Source: Pseudomonadota bacterium
Lineage (GTDB): Bacteria; Pseudomonadota; Gammaproteobacteria; Xanthomonadales; Xanthomonadaceae
DNA length: 5,423 bases
NCBI GenBank assembly: GCA_023423855.1
Contig: JAFAEU010000203.1
Span: 1 to 5,423, forward strand
Direction of reading: 5' to 3'
Position 1 is the stretch's first letter; each line of letters starts with the position of its first letter. Made by a program: the position numbers and the translations under genes. Below are positions 1-5,423 of the stretch, piece after piece. Below the pieces are notes generated by a model. It did no database searches, was not told where the DNA came from, and was given only the letters and a program-made list of their open reading frames with translations.

Positions 1-440
1 GCAACCTGCAGCTCAACCTCAACAGCGAGAAGGTGGACCTGGAAAGCGTCAGCGGCAACATCGTGCTGCGCGGCCGCATCGGCGGCGAGATCTCGGCCGA
101 AACCGTGTCCGGCGACATCCGCATCGACACCCGCGGCGAGGCCACGCGCCGGCTGAGCACCAGCAGCGTGTCGGGCGACGCCAGCTACACCGGCGGCCTC
201 GCCGAGGGTGGCCGGATCAGCGCCGAATCGGTCAGCGGCGACATCCGCCTGGCGCTGCCGAAGTCGCTGTCGGCGCGCGTCCAGGCCGAGAGCTTCAGCG
301 GCACGCTGTCCGCGCCCGGCGTCAGCATCAACAAACCAAAGTACGGGCCCGGTTCGAGCTTCGAGCACACCTTCGGCGCGGGTTCGGGGGAGATCAAGCT
401 GGAGACGTTCTCGGGCGATGCGGAACTGGTGCTGGAGTAG
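1..440 (+). CDS. DUF4097-type beta-repeat protein, C-terminal part (5' end outside window)
   Basis: The reading frame is open from the left edge (first full codon at 3) to a TAG at 438-440, giving 145 visible residues. A GTG at 33 lies inside the repeat pattern and is probably not the true start. The visible part is a repeat protein: S-V/F-S-G motifs have their Ser-Gly at visible residues 17-18, 36-37, 57-58, 78-79, 99-100 and 137-138, usually followed by D-I-R-L/I-type strands. Spacing is 19, 21, 21 and 21, then 38, so the last interval holds a long loop or a degenerate rung. This is the pattern of the DUF4097 / putative adhesin family, thought to form a beta-solenoid. Members are often exported or membrane-linked, but their biochemical role is not established, and any signal peptide here would be off-window. 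The family call is by pattern recognition. Calling it an adhesin would be inference. Confidence 0.8.
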   Translation, partial: NLQLNLNSEKVDLESVSGNIVLRGRIGGEISAETVSGDIRIDTRGEATRRLSTSSVSGDASYTGGLAEGGRISAESVSGDIRLALPKSLSARVQAESFSGTLSAPGVSINKPKYGPGSSFEHTFGAGSGEIKLETFSGDAELVLE

Positions 441-500
441 CCCCGGTCGCCTGTCGCGGTCCGCATCGCGCTGTCCGTTGCGCGGTGAAGGCGCCCGTGC

Positions 501-553
501 CGTCATCCCGCCGAAAGCGCCTGCGCCGTCATCCCGTCGAAGGCCCTACGTGT
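501..553. repeat. Two half-copies of the CGTCATCCCG intergenic repeat
   Basis: The 10-mer CGTCATCCCG occurs at 501-510 and 527-536, and again at 554-563 where it opens a complete hairpin. Start-to-start spacing is 26 and 27 nt. The first two copies continue as CCGAAAGCG and TCGAAGGC, which resemble the middle of the full element, but the right-hand GGGATGACG arm is missing. They look like decayed or truncated copies of the same palindromic unit. No gene is seen between 441 and 687. Confidence 0.6.
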
Positions 554-581
554 CGTCATCCCGGCTTTCGCCGGGATGACG
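554..581. repeat. REP-like palindrome after the DUF4097-type gene
   Basis: The arms 554-565 and 570-581 are exact reverse complements (CGTCATCCCGGC with GCCGGGATGACG), a perfect 12-bp stem around a TTTC tetraloop. It lies 113 nt past the stop codon of the upstream gene. No T-tract follows, so it is not a classic intrinsic terminator, although such a stem could stabilise the mRNA 3' end or slow polymerase. Related sequences recur in both other long gaps of the window, which favours a dispersed repetitive extragenic palindrome. Confidence 0.75.
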
Positions 582-599
582 ATGTGTGTCAATGCATTT

Positions 600-616
600 T
601 GATGTTTTAAACATCA
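600..616. promoter_or_regulatory. Candidate operator, perfect 17-nt palindrome
   Basis: TGATGTTTTAAACATCA is a perfect inverted repeat with 8-nt arms around one central base (608). It sits 71 nt before the start of the XRE-type regulator, inside an AT-rich patch (41 of 60 bases at 591-650 are A or T) in otherwise GC-rich DNA. Size, symmetry and position fit the binding site of a dimeric helix-turn-helix repressor, most simply the adjacent gene product acting on its own promoter. A related half-like sequence, TTGAACTTT (620-628), matches TTGATGTTT (599-607) at 7 of 9 positions, 21 bp away, about two helical turns. No convincing -35/-10 pair could be assigned nearby, so the exact promoter is open. 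Confidence 0.55.
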
Positions 617-632
617 CTATTGAACTTTTCAG

Positions 633-646
633 CTTGCATAAGCAAG
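633..646. promoter_or_regulatory. Short inverted repeat in the regulator leader
   Basis: CTTGC-ATAA-GCAAG has perfect 5-bp arms around 4 nt and ends 41 nt before the regulator start. It includes CATAAG (637-642), which matches 4 of 6 bases of a -10 box but lacks a good -35 at normal distance. It may be a second protein site, a small mRNA hairpin, or chance; five-base arms alone are weak evidence. Confidence 0.25.
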
Positions 647-687
647 TCTGAAAGCCGCATCATGACCGCCTCGCACAGGCCGTCCCC

Positions 688-945
688 ATGATCACCGCCC
701 CCCAGCTCCGCGCCGCGCGCGCCCTGCTCGGCATCGACCAGCGCAGGCTGGCCGAACTGGCCGGCGTCTCGCTGCCCACGATCCAGCGCATGGAGGCCAG
801 CGACGGCACCGTGCGCGGCGTGGTCGGGACCCTGACCAAGGTCGTCGACGCACTCGATGCCGCGGGCGTCGAACTGATCGGCAACGATCAACCCAGCCAG
901 GGCCGCGGCCGCGGCGTGCGCCTGAAGGAACCGCCGGCCGCCTGA
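688..945 (+). CDS. Small XRE-family helix-turn-helix transcriptional regulator
   Basis: An 85-residue protein, almost entirely one DNA-binding domain. Residues 6-14 form the first helix. Q18-L24 and S28-M35 form the helix-turn-helix, with the typical A-x-x-A-G-V-S turn (A22 to S28) and the recognition segment LPTIQRMEA. Residues 48-60 (TLTKVVDALDAAG) fit the last helices, and the tail runs GVELIG...GRGVRLK, an ending common in this group of tiny XRE regulators. There is no sensor or oligomerisation domain, so any ligand response is unknown. ATG 688 is the only sensible start; AGG at 676-678 is a weak ribosome site, and the ATG at 662 is out of frame. The stop lies 3 nt before the SulP start, implying one transcript. 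The palindrome at 600-616 suggests autoregulation. The family is clear; the target is inferred. Confidence 0.88.
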   Translation: MITAPQLRAARALLGIDQRRLAELAGVSLPTIQRMEASDGTVRGVVGTLTKVVDALDAAGVELIGNDQPSQGRGRGVRLKEPPAA

Positions 946-948
946 GCC

Positions 949-2661
949 ATGTCGAGCTTCGACCGCCGCCAGTACCTGCGCATGTTCGAACCGAAGCTGT
1001 TCACCGTGCTTCGGGAAGGCTACGGCTTGCAGGCGTTCAAGGCCGATGCGATCGCCGGCCTCACCGTTGCGATCGTCGCGCTGCCGCTGGCGATGGCGCT
1101 CGCAATCGCGTCCGGCACCACGCCGGAAAAGGGCCTGCACACCGCGATCGTCGCCGGCTTCCTGATCTCCGCGTTCGGCGGCTCGCGCGTGCAGATCGGC
1201 GGGCCGACCGCGGCCTTCATCCCGGTCGTGTTCGTGGTGATCCAGACCTTCGGCTACGGCGGCCTGATCCTGTGCACCCTGCTCGCGGGGCTGATGCTGA
1301 TCGCCGCCGGGCTGCTGCGGCTGGGTACGCTGATGAAGTACATGCCGCAGCCGGTGATCACCGGCTTCACCGCCGGCATCGCGGTGAGCATCTTCTCCAG
1401 CCAGGTCAAGGACGCGCTGGGACTGCGCATGGACGAGGTGCCGGCGGAATTCTTCGAACGCTGGGCCGCCTACGGCAAGCACTTCGCCACCACCCAGCCG
1501 GCGGCGCTGGCGATGACCGTGCTCGGGCTGGCGGTGATCGTCGGCCTGCGCCGCTGGCGGCCGAAGTGGCCCGGCTTCCTGATCGCGCTGTTGGCCTGCA
1601 CCCTGGCCACCACGCTGTTCGCGCTGCCGGCCGAAACCATCGGCACGCGCTTCGGCGAGCTGCCGGCCTCGCTGCCGAGCTTCGACTTCCCGCGCATCCC
1701 CTTCGAGCGCACCTTCGAACTGCTGCCGAGCGCATTCACCATCGCCTTCCTCGCGGGCGTGGAGTCGCTGCTGTCGGCGGTGGTCGCCGACGGCATGACC
1801 GGCGGCCGCCACCGCTCCAACGGCGAGTTGCTCGCGCAGGGCGTGGCCAACGTCGGCTCGGCGCTGTTCGGCGGGCTGCCGGCGACCGGCGCGATCGCGC
1901 GCACTGCCACCAACATCCGCTCCGGCGGACGCACGCCCGTCGCCGGCATCCTGCACGCGGGCTACCTGCTGCTGTTCATGCTGCTGCTGGCGCCGCTGAT
2001 GCGCTACGTGCCGCTGGCGGCGCTGGCCGCGGTGCTGCTGGTGGTGGCCTGGAACATGAGCGAGGCGGAGAATTTCCGCAACACGCTGTCGGCGCCGTGG
2101 GGCGATCGCCTGGTGCTGCTGCTGACCTTCTTCCTCACCGTGCTGCTCGACCTGACCATCGCGATCCAGGCCGGCATCGTGCTCGCGGCCTTCGTCTTCA
2201 TGTTCCGCATGGCCGAGGCGGTGGAAGTGAGCTCGGGCGTGCGCACCGTACTCGATGAGAGCGGCGACGATGACCTGCAAGCCGGCGATCCCGCGCGCGA
2301 CATCGACCTCGACCAGCGCGCGAAGCTGCCCGAAGGCGTCGAGGCCTACCAGATCGGCGGGCCGCTGTTCTTCGGCGCGGCCAATCGCCTGGACAACCTG
2401 CTTGACCAGTTCTTCGAGCCGCCCAAGGTACTGATCCTGCGCATGCGGCTCGTGCCAGTGATCGACGCCAGCGGCGTGCACGCGCTGAAGAAACTGGCCG
2501 GGCGCTGCCACCGCAAGGGCATCGTGCTGATCGTGTCCGGGCTGCAGGAACAACCGAACCGGGTGATCGCGAAGATGGGGCTGGAGGACGGTCCGGGCGA
2601 ACTGCATTTCGCCTCGAACTTCGAGCGGGCGCTGAAGATGGCCGAATCGATCGCCGGGTAG
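949..2661 (+). CDS. SulP-family inorganic anion transporter with STAS domain
   Basis: An inner-membrane secondary transporter of 570 residues, normal for the family. The membrane domain begins at about residue 31 ([20 protein letters not shown]) and runs to about 425 in many hydrophobic segments. Family signatures are G84-G85-P86-T87-A88 in the substrate region and the long block G308-P330 ([20 protein letters not shown], then RTP). An acidic linker (about 430-455) leads to a cytoplasmic STAS domain (about 460-565) with [10 protein letters not shown] (472 on) and D506-A507-S508-G509, which keeps the serine phosphorylated in anti-sigma antagonists of the same fold. Known members carry sulfate, bicarbonate or dicarboxylates, often with sodium or protons; sequence alone does not decide which here. 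No carbonic anhydrase or sulfate-assimilation gene is adjacent. ATG 949 has no close Shine-Dalgarno (nearest AAGGA at 925-930), so translation probably couples to the regulator upstream. Confidence 0.93.
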   Translation: MSSFDRRQYLRMFEPKLFTVLREGYGLQAFKADAIAGLTVAIVALPLAMALAIASGTTPEKGLHTAIVAGFLISAFGGSRVQIGGPTAAFIPVVFVVIQTFGYGGLILCTLLAGLMLIAAGLLRLGTLMKYMPQPVITGFTAGIAVSIFSSQVKDALGLRMDEVPAEFFERWAAYGKHFATTQPAALAMTVLGLAVIVGLRRWRPKWPGFLIALLACTLATTLFALPAETIGTRFGELPASLPSFDFPRIPFERTFELLPSAFTIAFLAGVESLLSAVVADGMTGGRHRSNGELLAQGVANVGSALFGGLPATGAIARTATNIRSGGRTPVAGILHAGYLLLFMLLLAPLMRYVPLAALAAVLLVVAWNMSEAENFRNTLSAPWGDRLVLLLTFFLTVLLDLTIAIQAGIVLAAFVFMFRMAEAVEVSSGVRTVLDESGDDDLQAGDPARDIDLDQRAKLPEGVEAYQIGGPLFFGAANRLDNLLDQFFEPPKVLILRMRLVPVIDASGVHALKKLAGRCHRKGIVLIVSGLQEQPNRVIAKMGLEDGPGELHFASNFERALKMAESIAG

Positions 2662-2698
2662 CATGCGCCGCGCTGACGGGCGGCTTCCCCGGACCACG

Positions 2699-2734
2699 GC
2701 TTCGTCATCCCGGCTTGCGCCGCGATGACGAAGC
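2699..2734. repeat. REP-like palindrome after the SulP gene
   Basis: The arms 2699-2709 and 2724-2734 (GCTTCGTCATC with GATGACGAAGC) pair over 11 bp. After one C-C mismatch (2710/2723), four further pairs (2711-2714 with 2719-2722) close a TTGC loop. The core CGTCATCCCGGC is the same as the left arm of the 554-581 element. It begins 38 nt after the SulP stop and lacks a T-tract. It may act as an mRNA 3' end or weak terminator between the SulP unit and thiD. Confidence 0.7.
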
Positions 2735-2742
2735 ATGGAGAA

Positions 2743-2772
2743 GCGACCGATCCTGCGTGAATCCGGCAGAAT
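2743..2772 (+). promoter_or_regulatory. Possible thiD promoter placed for a leaderless mRNA
   Basis: CAGAAT (2767-2772) matches 4 of 6 bases of the -10 consensus and ends 6 nt before the thiD ATG, which would put the transcription start at or beside the A of the start codon. A poor -35 (GCGACC, 2743-2748, sharing GAC with TTGACA) lies 18 nt upstream. There is no Shine-Dalgarno before the ATG, which agrees with leaderless translation. The boxes are weak and the reading is tentative. Confidence 0.3.
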
Positions 2773-2778
2773 GTCGCC

Positions 2779-3584
<806 letters not shown>

Positions 3585-3588
<4 letters not shown>

Positions 3589-4454
3589 GCCCGGCAATCG
3601 CTGCGCACGAGTTCGAGGCCGCGGGCAGCGACGGCCACGCCTGGCGCGTGCTTGCCCGCATTCCGCCCGAACCGCGGCGGGCGCTGCTCTGGCTGCCCGC
3701 GCTCGGCGTCGCGGCGCGGCACTACCTGGGCTTCGCGGATGCGCTGGCGGCGCGCGGGATTGCGGTGTTCCTGCACGAATGGCGCGGCAGCGGCTCCAGC
3801 AGCCTGCGCGCCGGCGACGGGCGGGACTGGGGCTATCGCGAACTGCTGGTGCAGGACATTCCCGCCAGCAAGGCAGTGCTCAACCGCCTGCTGCCGGGCG
3901 GGGTGGAGCGCATCGTCGGCGGCCACAGCCTGGGGGGCCAACTCGCATGCTGCCGCCTCGCGCTGGCGCCGGGCACGGCCGACGCGCTGTGGCTGGTCGC
4001 CAGCGGCGCGCCCTACTGGCGCGCGTTCCCGCTGCCGCACAAGGCCTGGCTTCCGTTCGCGTACCGGTTCCTGCCGTGGCTGGCGCGGGTCAACGGCGCG
4101 CTGCCCGGGCGCCGCATCGGCTTCGGCGGCAACGAGGCCGCGGGCGTGATCCGCGACTGGGCGCGCACGGCGATCAGCGGGCGCTATGCCGCGGACGGCC
4201 TCGCGCAGGACCTCGAGGCCGGCATGGCCCGGCTCACGCAGCCGGTGCGCGCCCTGCTGCTGGTGGACGACTGGCTGGCGCCGCGTCCGTCGCTCGACTT
4301 CCTGCTGTCGAAGCTGCCGGAGAGCGAGGTGCAGGCGGTGTGCCTCGATGCCGACGGCGCCGGGACGAAACCCGACCACTACGCCTGGATGCGCCAGCCG
4401 GCGGCGGTGGCCGACTGGCTCGTTGCCGAGCCTCCGGTTGCTCGGGACCTGTGA
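3585..4454 (+). CDS. Alpha/beta-fold hydrolase, substrate unknown
   Basis: A 289-residue predicted soluble enzyme. The nucleophile elbow is G113-H-S115-L-G-G, making S115 the likely catalytic serine. H265 in KPDHYAW near the C-terminus is the likely catalytic histidine, and D228 or D229 (LLVDDWLAP) the likely acid. HEWRGSGSS after the second strand resembles the oxyanion region of related hydrolases. There is no signal peptide. It resembles the uncharacterised COG4757-type predicted hydrolases; ester, thioester or lactone substrates are all possible. The start ATG (3585) shares ATGA with the thiD stop, so the two are very likely co-transcribed and translationally coupled; no separate ribosome site is seen. 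The same frame stays open upstream to 2715, but there it reads arginine-rich shadow sequence inside thiD, so 3585 is chosen. A thiamine role is only suggested by position. Confidence 0.85.
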
Positions 4455-4498
4455 TCGATCCGCCCCGGCAAGACCCTGGGGAACCTCCGAACGACCGC

Positions 4499-4582
4499 CG
4501 TCATCCCCGCGAAGGCGGGGATCCATGGACGTTAAGCCGCTGAAAATCAGGTCCATGGATTCCCGCTTTCGCGGGAATGACG
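4499..4582. repeat. 84-nt imperfect palindrome (paired REP-like element)
   Basis: The arms 4499-4530 and 4551-4582 are reverse complements at 29 of 32 positions around a 20-nt centre (4531-4550). In RNA two of the three differences become G-U pairs and one is a C-A mismatch. Each arm also folds alone: ATCCCCGC/GCGGGGAT (4503-4510 with 4515-4522), and ATTCCC-N8-GGGAAT (4559-4578). Both arms carry CCATGGAC or its complement next to the centre. The ATTCCC-N8-GGGAAT layout equals the pattern known as dRS3 in Neisseria; here that is a likeness only. The element lies between convergent genes, starting 45 nt after the hydrolase stop. Confidence 0.8.
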
Positions 4583-4613
4583 ATCAAGGGCGACCTGTTC
4601 AGACCTTCCTTAT

Positions 4614-4670
4614 CGTCATCCCCGCGAAGCCTGCCCCGCGCAGGCGCGGGCAGGCTTCGCGGGGACGACG
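4614..4670. repeat. 57-nt strong hairpin between convergent genes
   Basis: A perfect 17-bp stem (4620-4636 with 4648-4664, CCCCGCGAAGCCTGCCC and complement) is extended inward past a bulged C (4637) by three pairs to a CAGG loop. It extends outward through T-A, one mismatch and CGTC/GACG to 4614/4670. The outer part begins CGTCATCCCCGCGAAG, as in the left arm of the 84-nt element 32 nt upstream. It lies 28 nt past the galE stop (minus strand) and 159 nt past the hydrolase stop, so it could block read-through in both directions. No T-tract follows on either strand, so a classic terminator is not proven. Confidence 0.75.
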
Positions 4671-4698
4671 ATGTGCAAACGATTCGGCCGAAAACGCT

Positions 4699-5423
4699 CT
4701 AGCCGGCGTCGGCGTAACCCTCCGGATTCATCGACTGCCAGCGCCAGGCGTCGCGGCACATCGCGTCGACATCGTACTCGGCGCGCCAGCCGAGCAGGTC
4801 CTGCGCAAGCGACGGATCGGCGTAGACCTCGGCGACGTCGCCGGCGCGGCGGGCGACGATCTCGTACGGCACCGCCCGCCCCGAGGCGCGCTCGAAGGCC
4901 TGCACCAGCTGCAGCACGCTCACGCCGACGCCGGTGCCGAGGTTGACGGTGAAGCCCTTGCCGCTGCGCTCGAGCGCATCGAGCGCGTCTGCGTGCTCGC
5001 GCGCCAGGTCGACGACGTGGATGTAGTCGCGCACGCCGCTGCCGTCGACCGTCGGCCAGTCGCCGCCGAACACGCTCAGCCTCTCGCGCCGGCCCACCGC
5101 CACCTGGCAGATGTAGGGCATCAGGTTGTTCGGGATGCCGGACGGATCCTCGCCGATCAGGCCGGAGGCGTGCGCGCCGACGGGATTGAAATAGCGCAGG
5201 ATGCCGGCTTGGAACCCCGGATCGGCAGCGCACAGGTCGCCGATCAGCTGCTCCATCACCAGCTTGGTGCGGCCGTAGGGATTGGTGACGCTCAGTGGCG
5301 CGTCCTCGGTCACCGGCACCGCCTCCGGGTCGCCGTAGACGGTGGCGGACGAACTGAACACCAGTCGCTTCACGCCCGCATCCTGCATCGCCTGCAGCAG
5401 ATGCAGCGTGCCGGAGATGTTGT
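4699..5423 (-). CDS. galE: UDP-glucose 4-epimerase, N-terminus outside window
   Basis: GalE interconverts UDP-glucose and UDP-galactose with bound NAD, feeding galactose use and the making of surface polysaccharide. About 240 residues are visible, from NISGTLHLLQAMQDAGVKR at the right edge to a TAG at 4699-4701. Compared with the usual length of about 338, roughly the first 95-100 residues (the NAD-binding GxxGxxG end) are missing. The ATG at 5386-5388 is internal, not the start. The short-chain dehydrogenase catalytic set is present: SSSATVYGD, then NPYGRTK with Tyr at 5275-5277 and Lys at 5263-5265. Then follow RYFNPVGAH, GEDPSGIPNNLMPYI, GVRDYIHVVDLA and NLGTGVGVSVL, closely matching E. 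coli GalE in order and spacing, ending WQSMNPEGYADAG. It converges on the hydrolase. Other sugar-epimerase functions are possible, but the IPNNLMPY and VRDYIHV blocks favour GalE. Confidence 0.94.
   Translation of the reverse strand, partial: NISGTLHLLQAMQDAGVKRLVFSSSATVYGDPEAVPVTEDAPLSVTNPYGRTKLVMEQLIGDLCAADPGFQAGILRYFNPVGAHASGLIGEDPSGIPNNLMPYICQVAVGRRERLSVFGGDWPTVDGSGVRDYIHVVDLAREHADALDALERSGKGFTVNLGTGVGVSVLQLVQAFERASGRAVPYEIVARRAGDVAEVYADPSLAQDLLGWRAEYDVDAMCRDAWRWQSMNPEGYADAG

Noticed and set aside
501..563. Short CRISPR-like array (three repeats at 26-27 nt spacing)
   Set aside because: The shared repeat is only about 10 nt, the units are broken copies of an intergenic palindrome found elsewhere in the window, and no cas gene is present.
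554..581. Classic intrinsic terminator for the DUF4097-type gene
   Set aside because: The stem is good but no T-tract follows, and the sequence belongs to a repeat family found in the other gaps, so it is listed as a repeat.
607..2736. A 2.1-kb open frame on the minus strand opposite the regulator and SulP genes
   Set aside because: It is low-complexity sequence rich in R, H, Q, A and G, with no recognisable domain. It mirrors GC-rich codons of the clear SulP gene and spans the operator region. Long antisense frames are usual at this GC content.
2662..2778. TPP riboswitch before thiD
   Set aside because: The gap is short and mostly a REP-like hairpin. No THI-box core could be recognised by eye; a covariance search would settle it.
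4616..5233. Second minus-strand frame overlapping galE
   Set aside because: It is arginine-rich, has no motif, and overlaps a GalE frame that matches the family throughout.
5386..5388. ATG as the galE start
   Set aside because: The frame stays open to the window edge, and the residues upstream (NISGTLHLLQA) align with the interior of GalE proteins, so the gene continues beyond 5423.

Overview
The window is GC-rich bacterial DNA. Codons end mostly in G or C, and the genes are closely packed, with short gaps filled by palindromic repeats. Protein style (a GalE close to the gammaproteobacterial form, a stand-alone ThiD) and repeats built on CGTCATCCC suggest a gammaproteobacterium of the Xanthomonadaceae type (Lysobacter, Luteimonas and relatives). 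That placement is an inference from style, not from a marker gene.

Layout, left to right. (1) Positions 1-440 hold the C-terminal end of a DUF4097-type repeat protein, plus strand. (2) Positions 441-687 hold three copies of the repeat arm, the last forming a full hairpin, then an AT-rich stretch with a perfect 17-nt palindrome (600-616). (3) Positions 688-2661 hold a two-gene unit: a small XRE-type helix-turn-helix regulator, then, after 3 nt, a SulP anion transporter with a C-terminal STAS domain. (4) Positions 2662-2778 hold another hairpin of the same repeat family and a possible promoter placed for a leaderless thiD mRNA. (5) Positions 2779-4454 hold thiD (HMP/HMP-P kinase of thiamine synthesis) and an alpha/beta hydrolase that overlaps it by 4 nt (ATGA). 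(6) Positions 4455-4698, between convergent genes, hold an 84-nt imperfect palindrome and a 57-nt hairpin. (7) Positions 4699-5423, minus strand, hold most of galE (UDP-glucose 4-epimerase), whose N-terminus lies beyond the right edge.

Functionally these are mostly separate units: anion uptake with its own likely autoregulator, a thiamine kinase with a coupled hydrolase of unknown substrate, and a sugar-nucleotide epimerase for galactose use or surface polysaccharide. No mobile-element gene, RNA gene, CRISPR array or defence system was seen. The points most worth following are the operator-like palindrome before the regulator-SulP pair, and the repeat family that occupies every gap longer than 100 nt.
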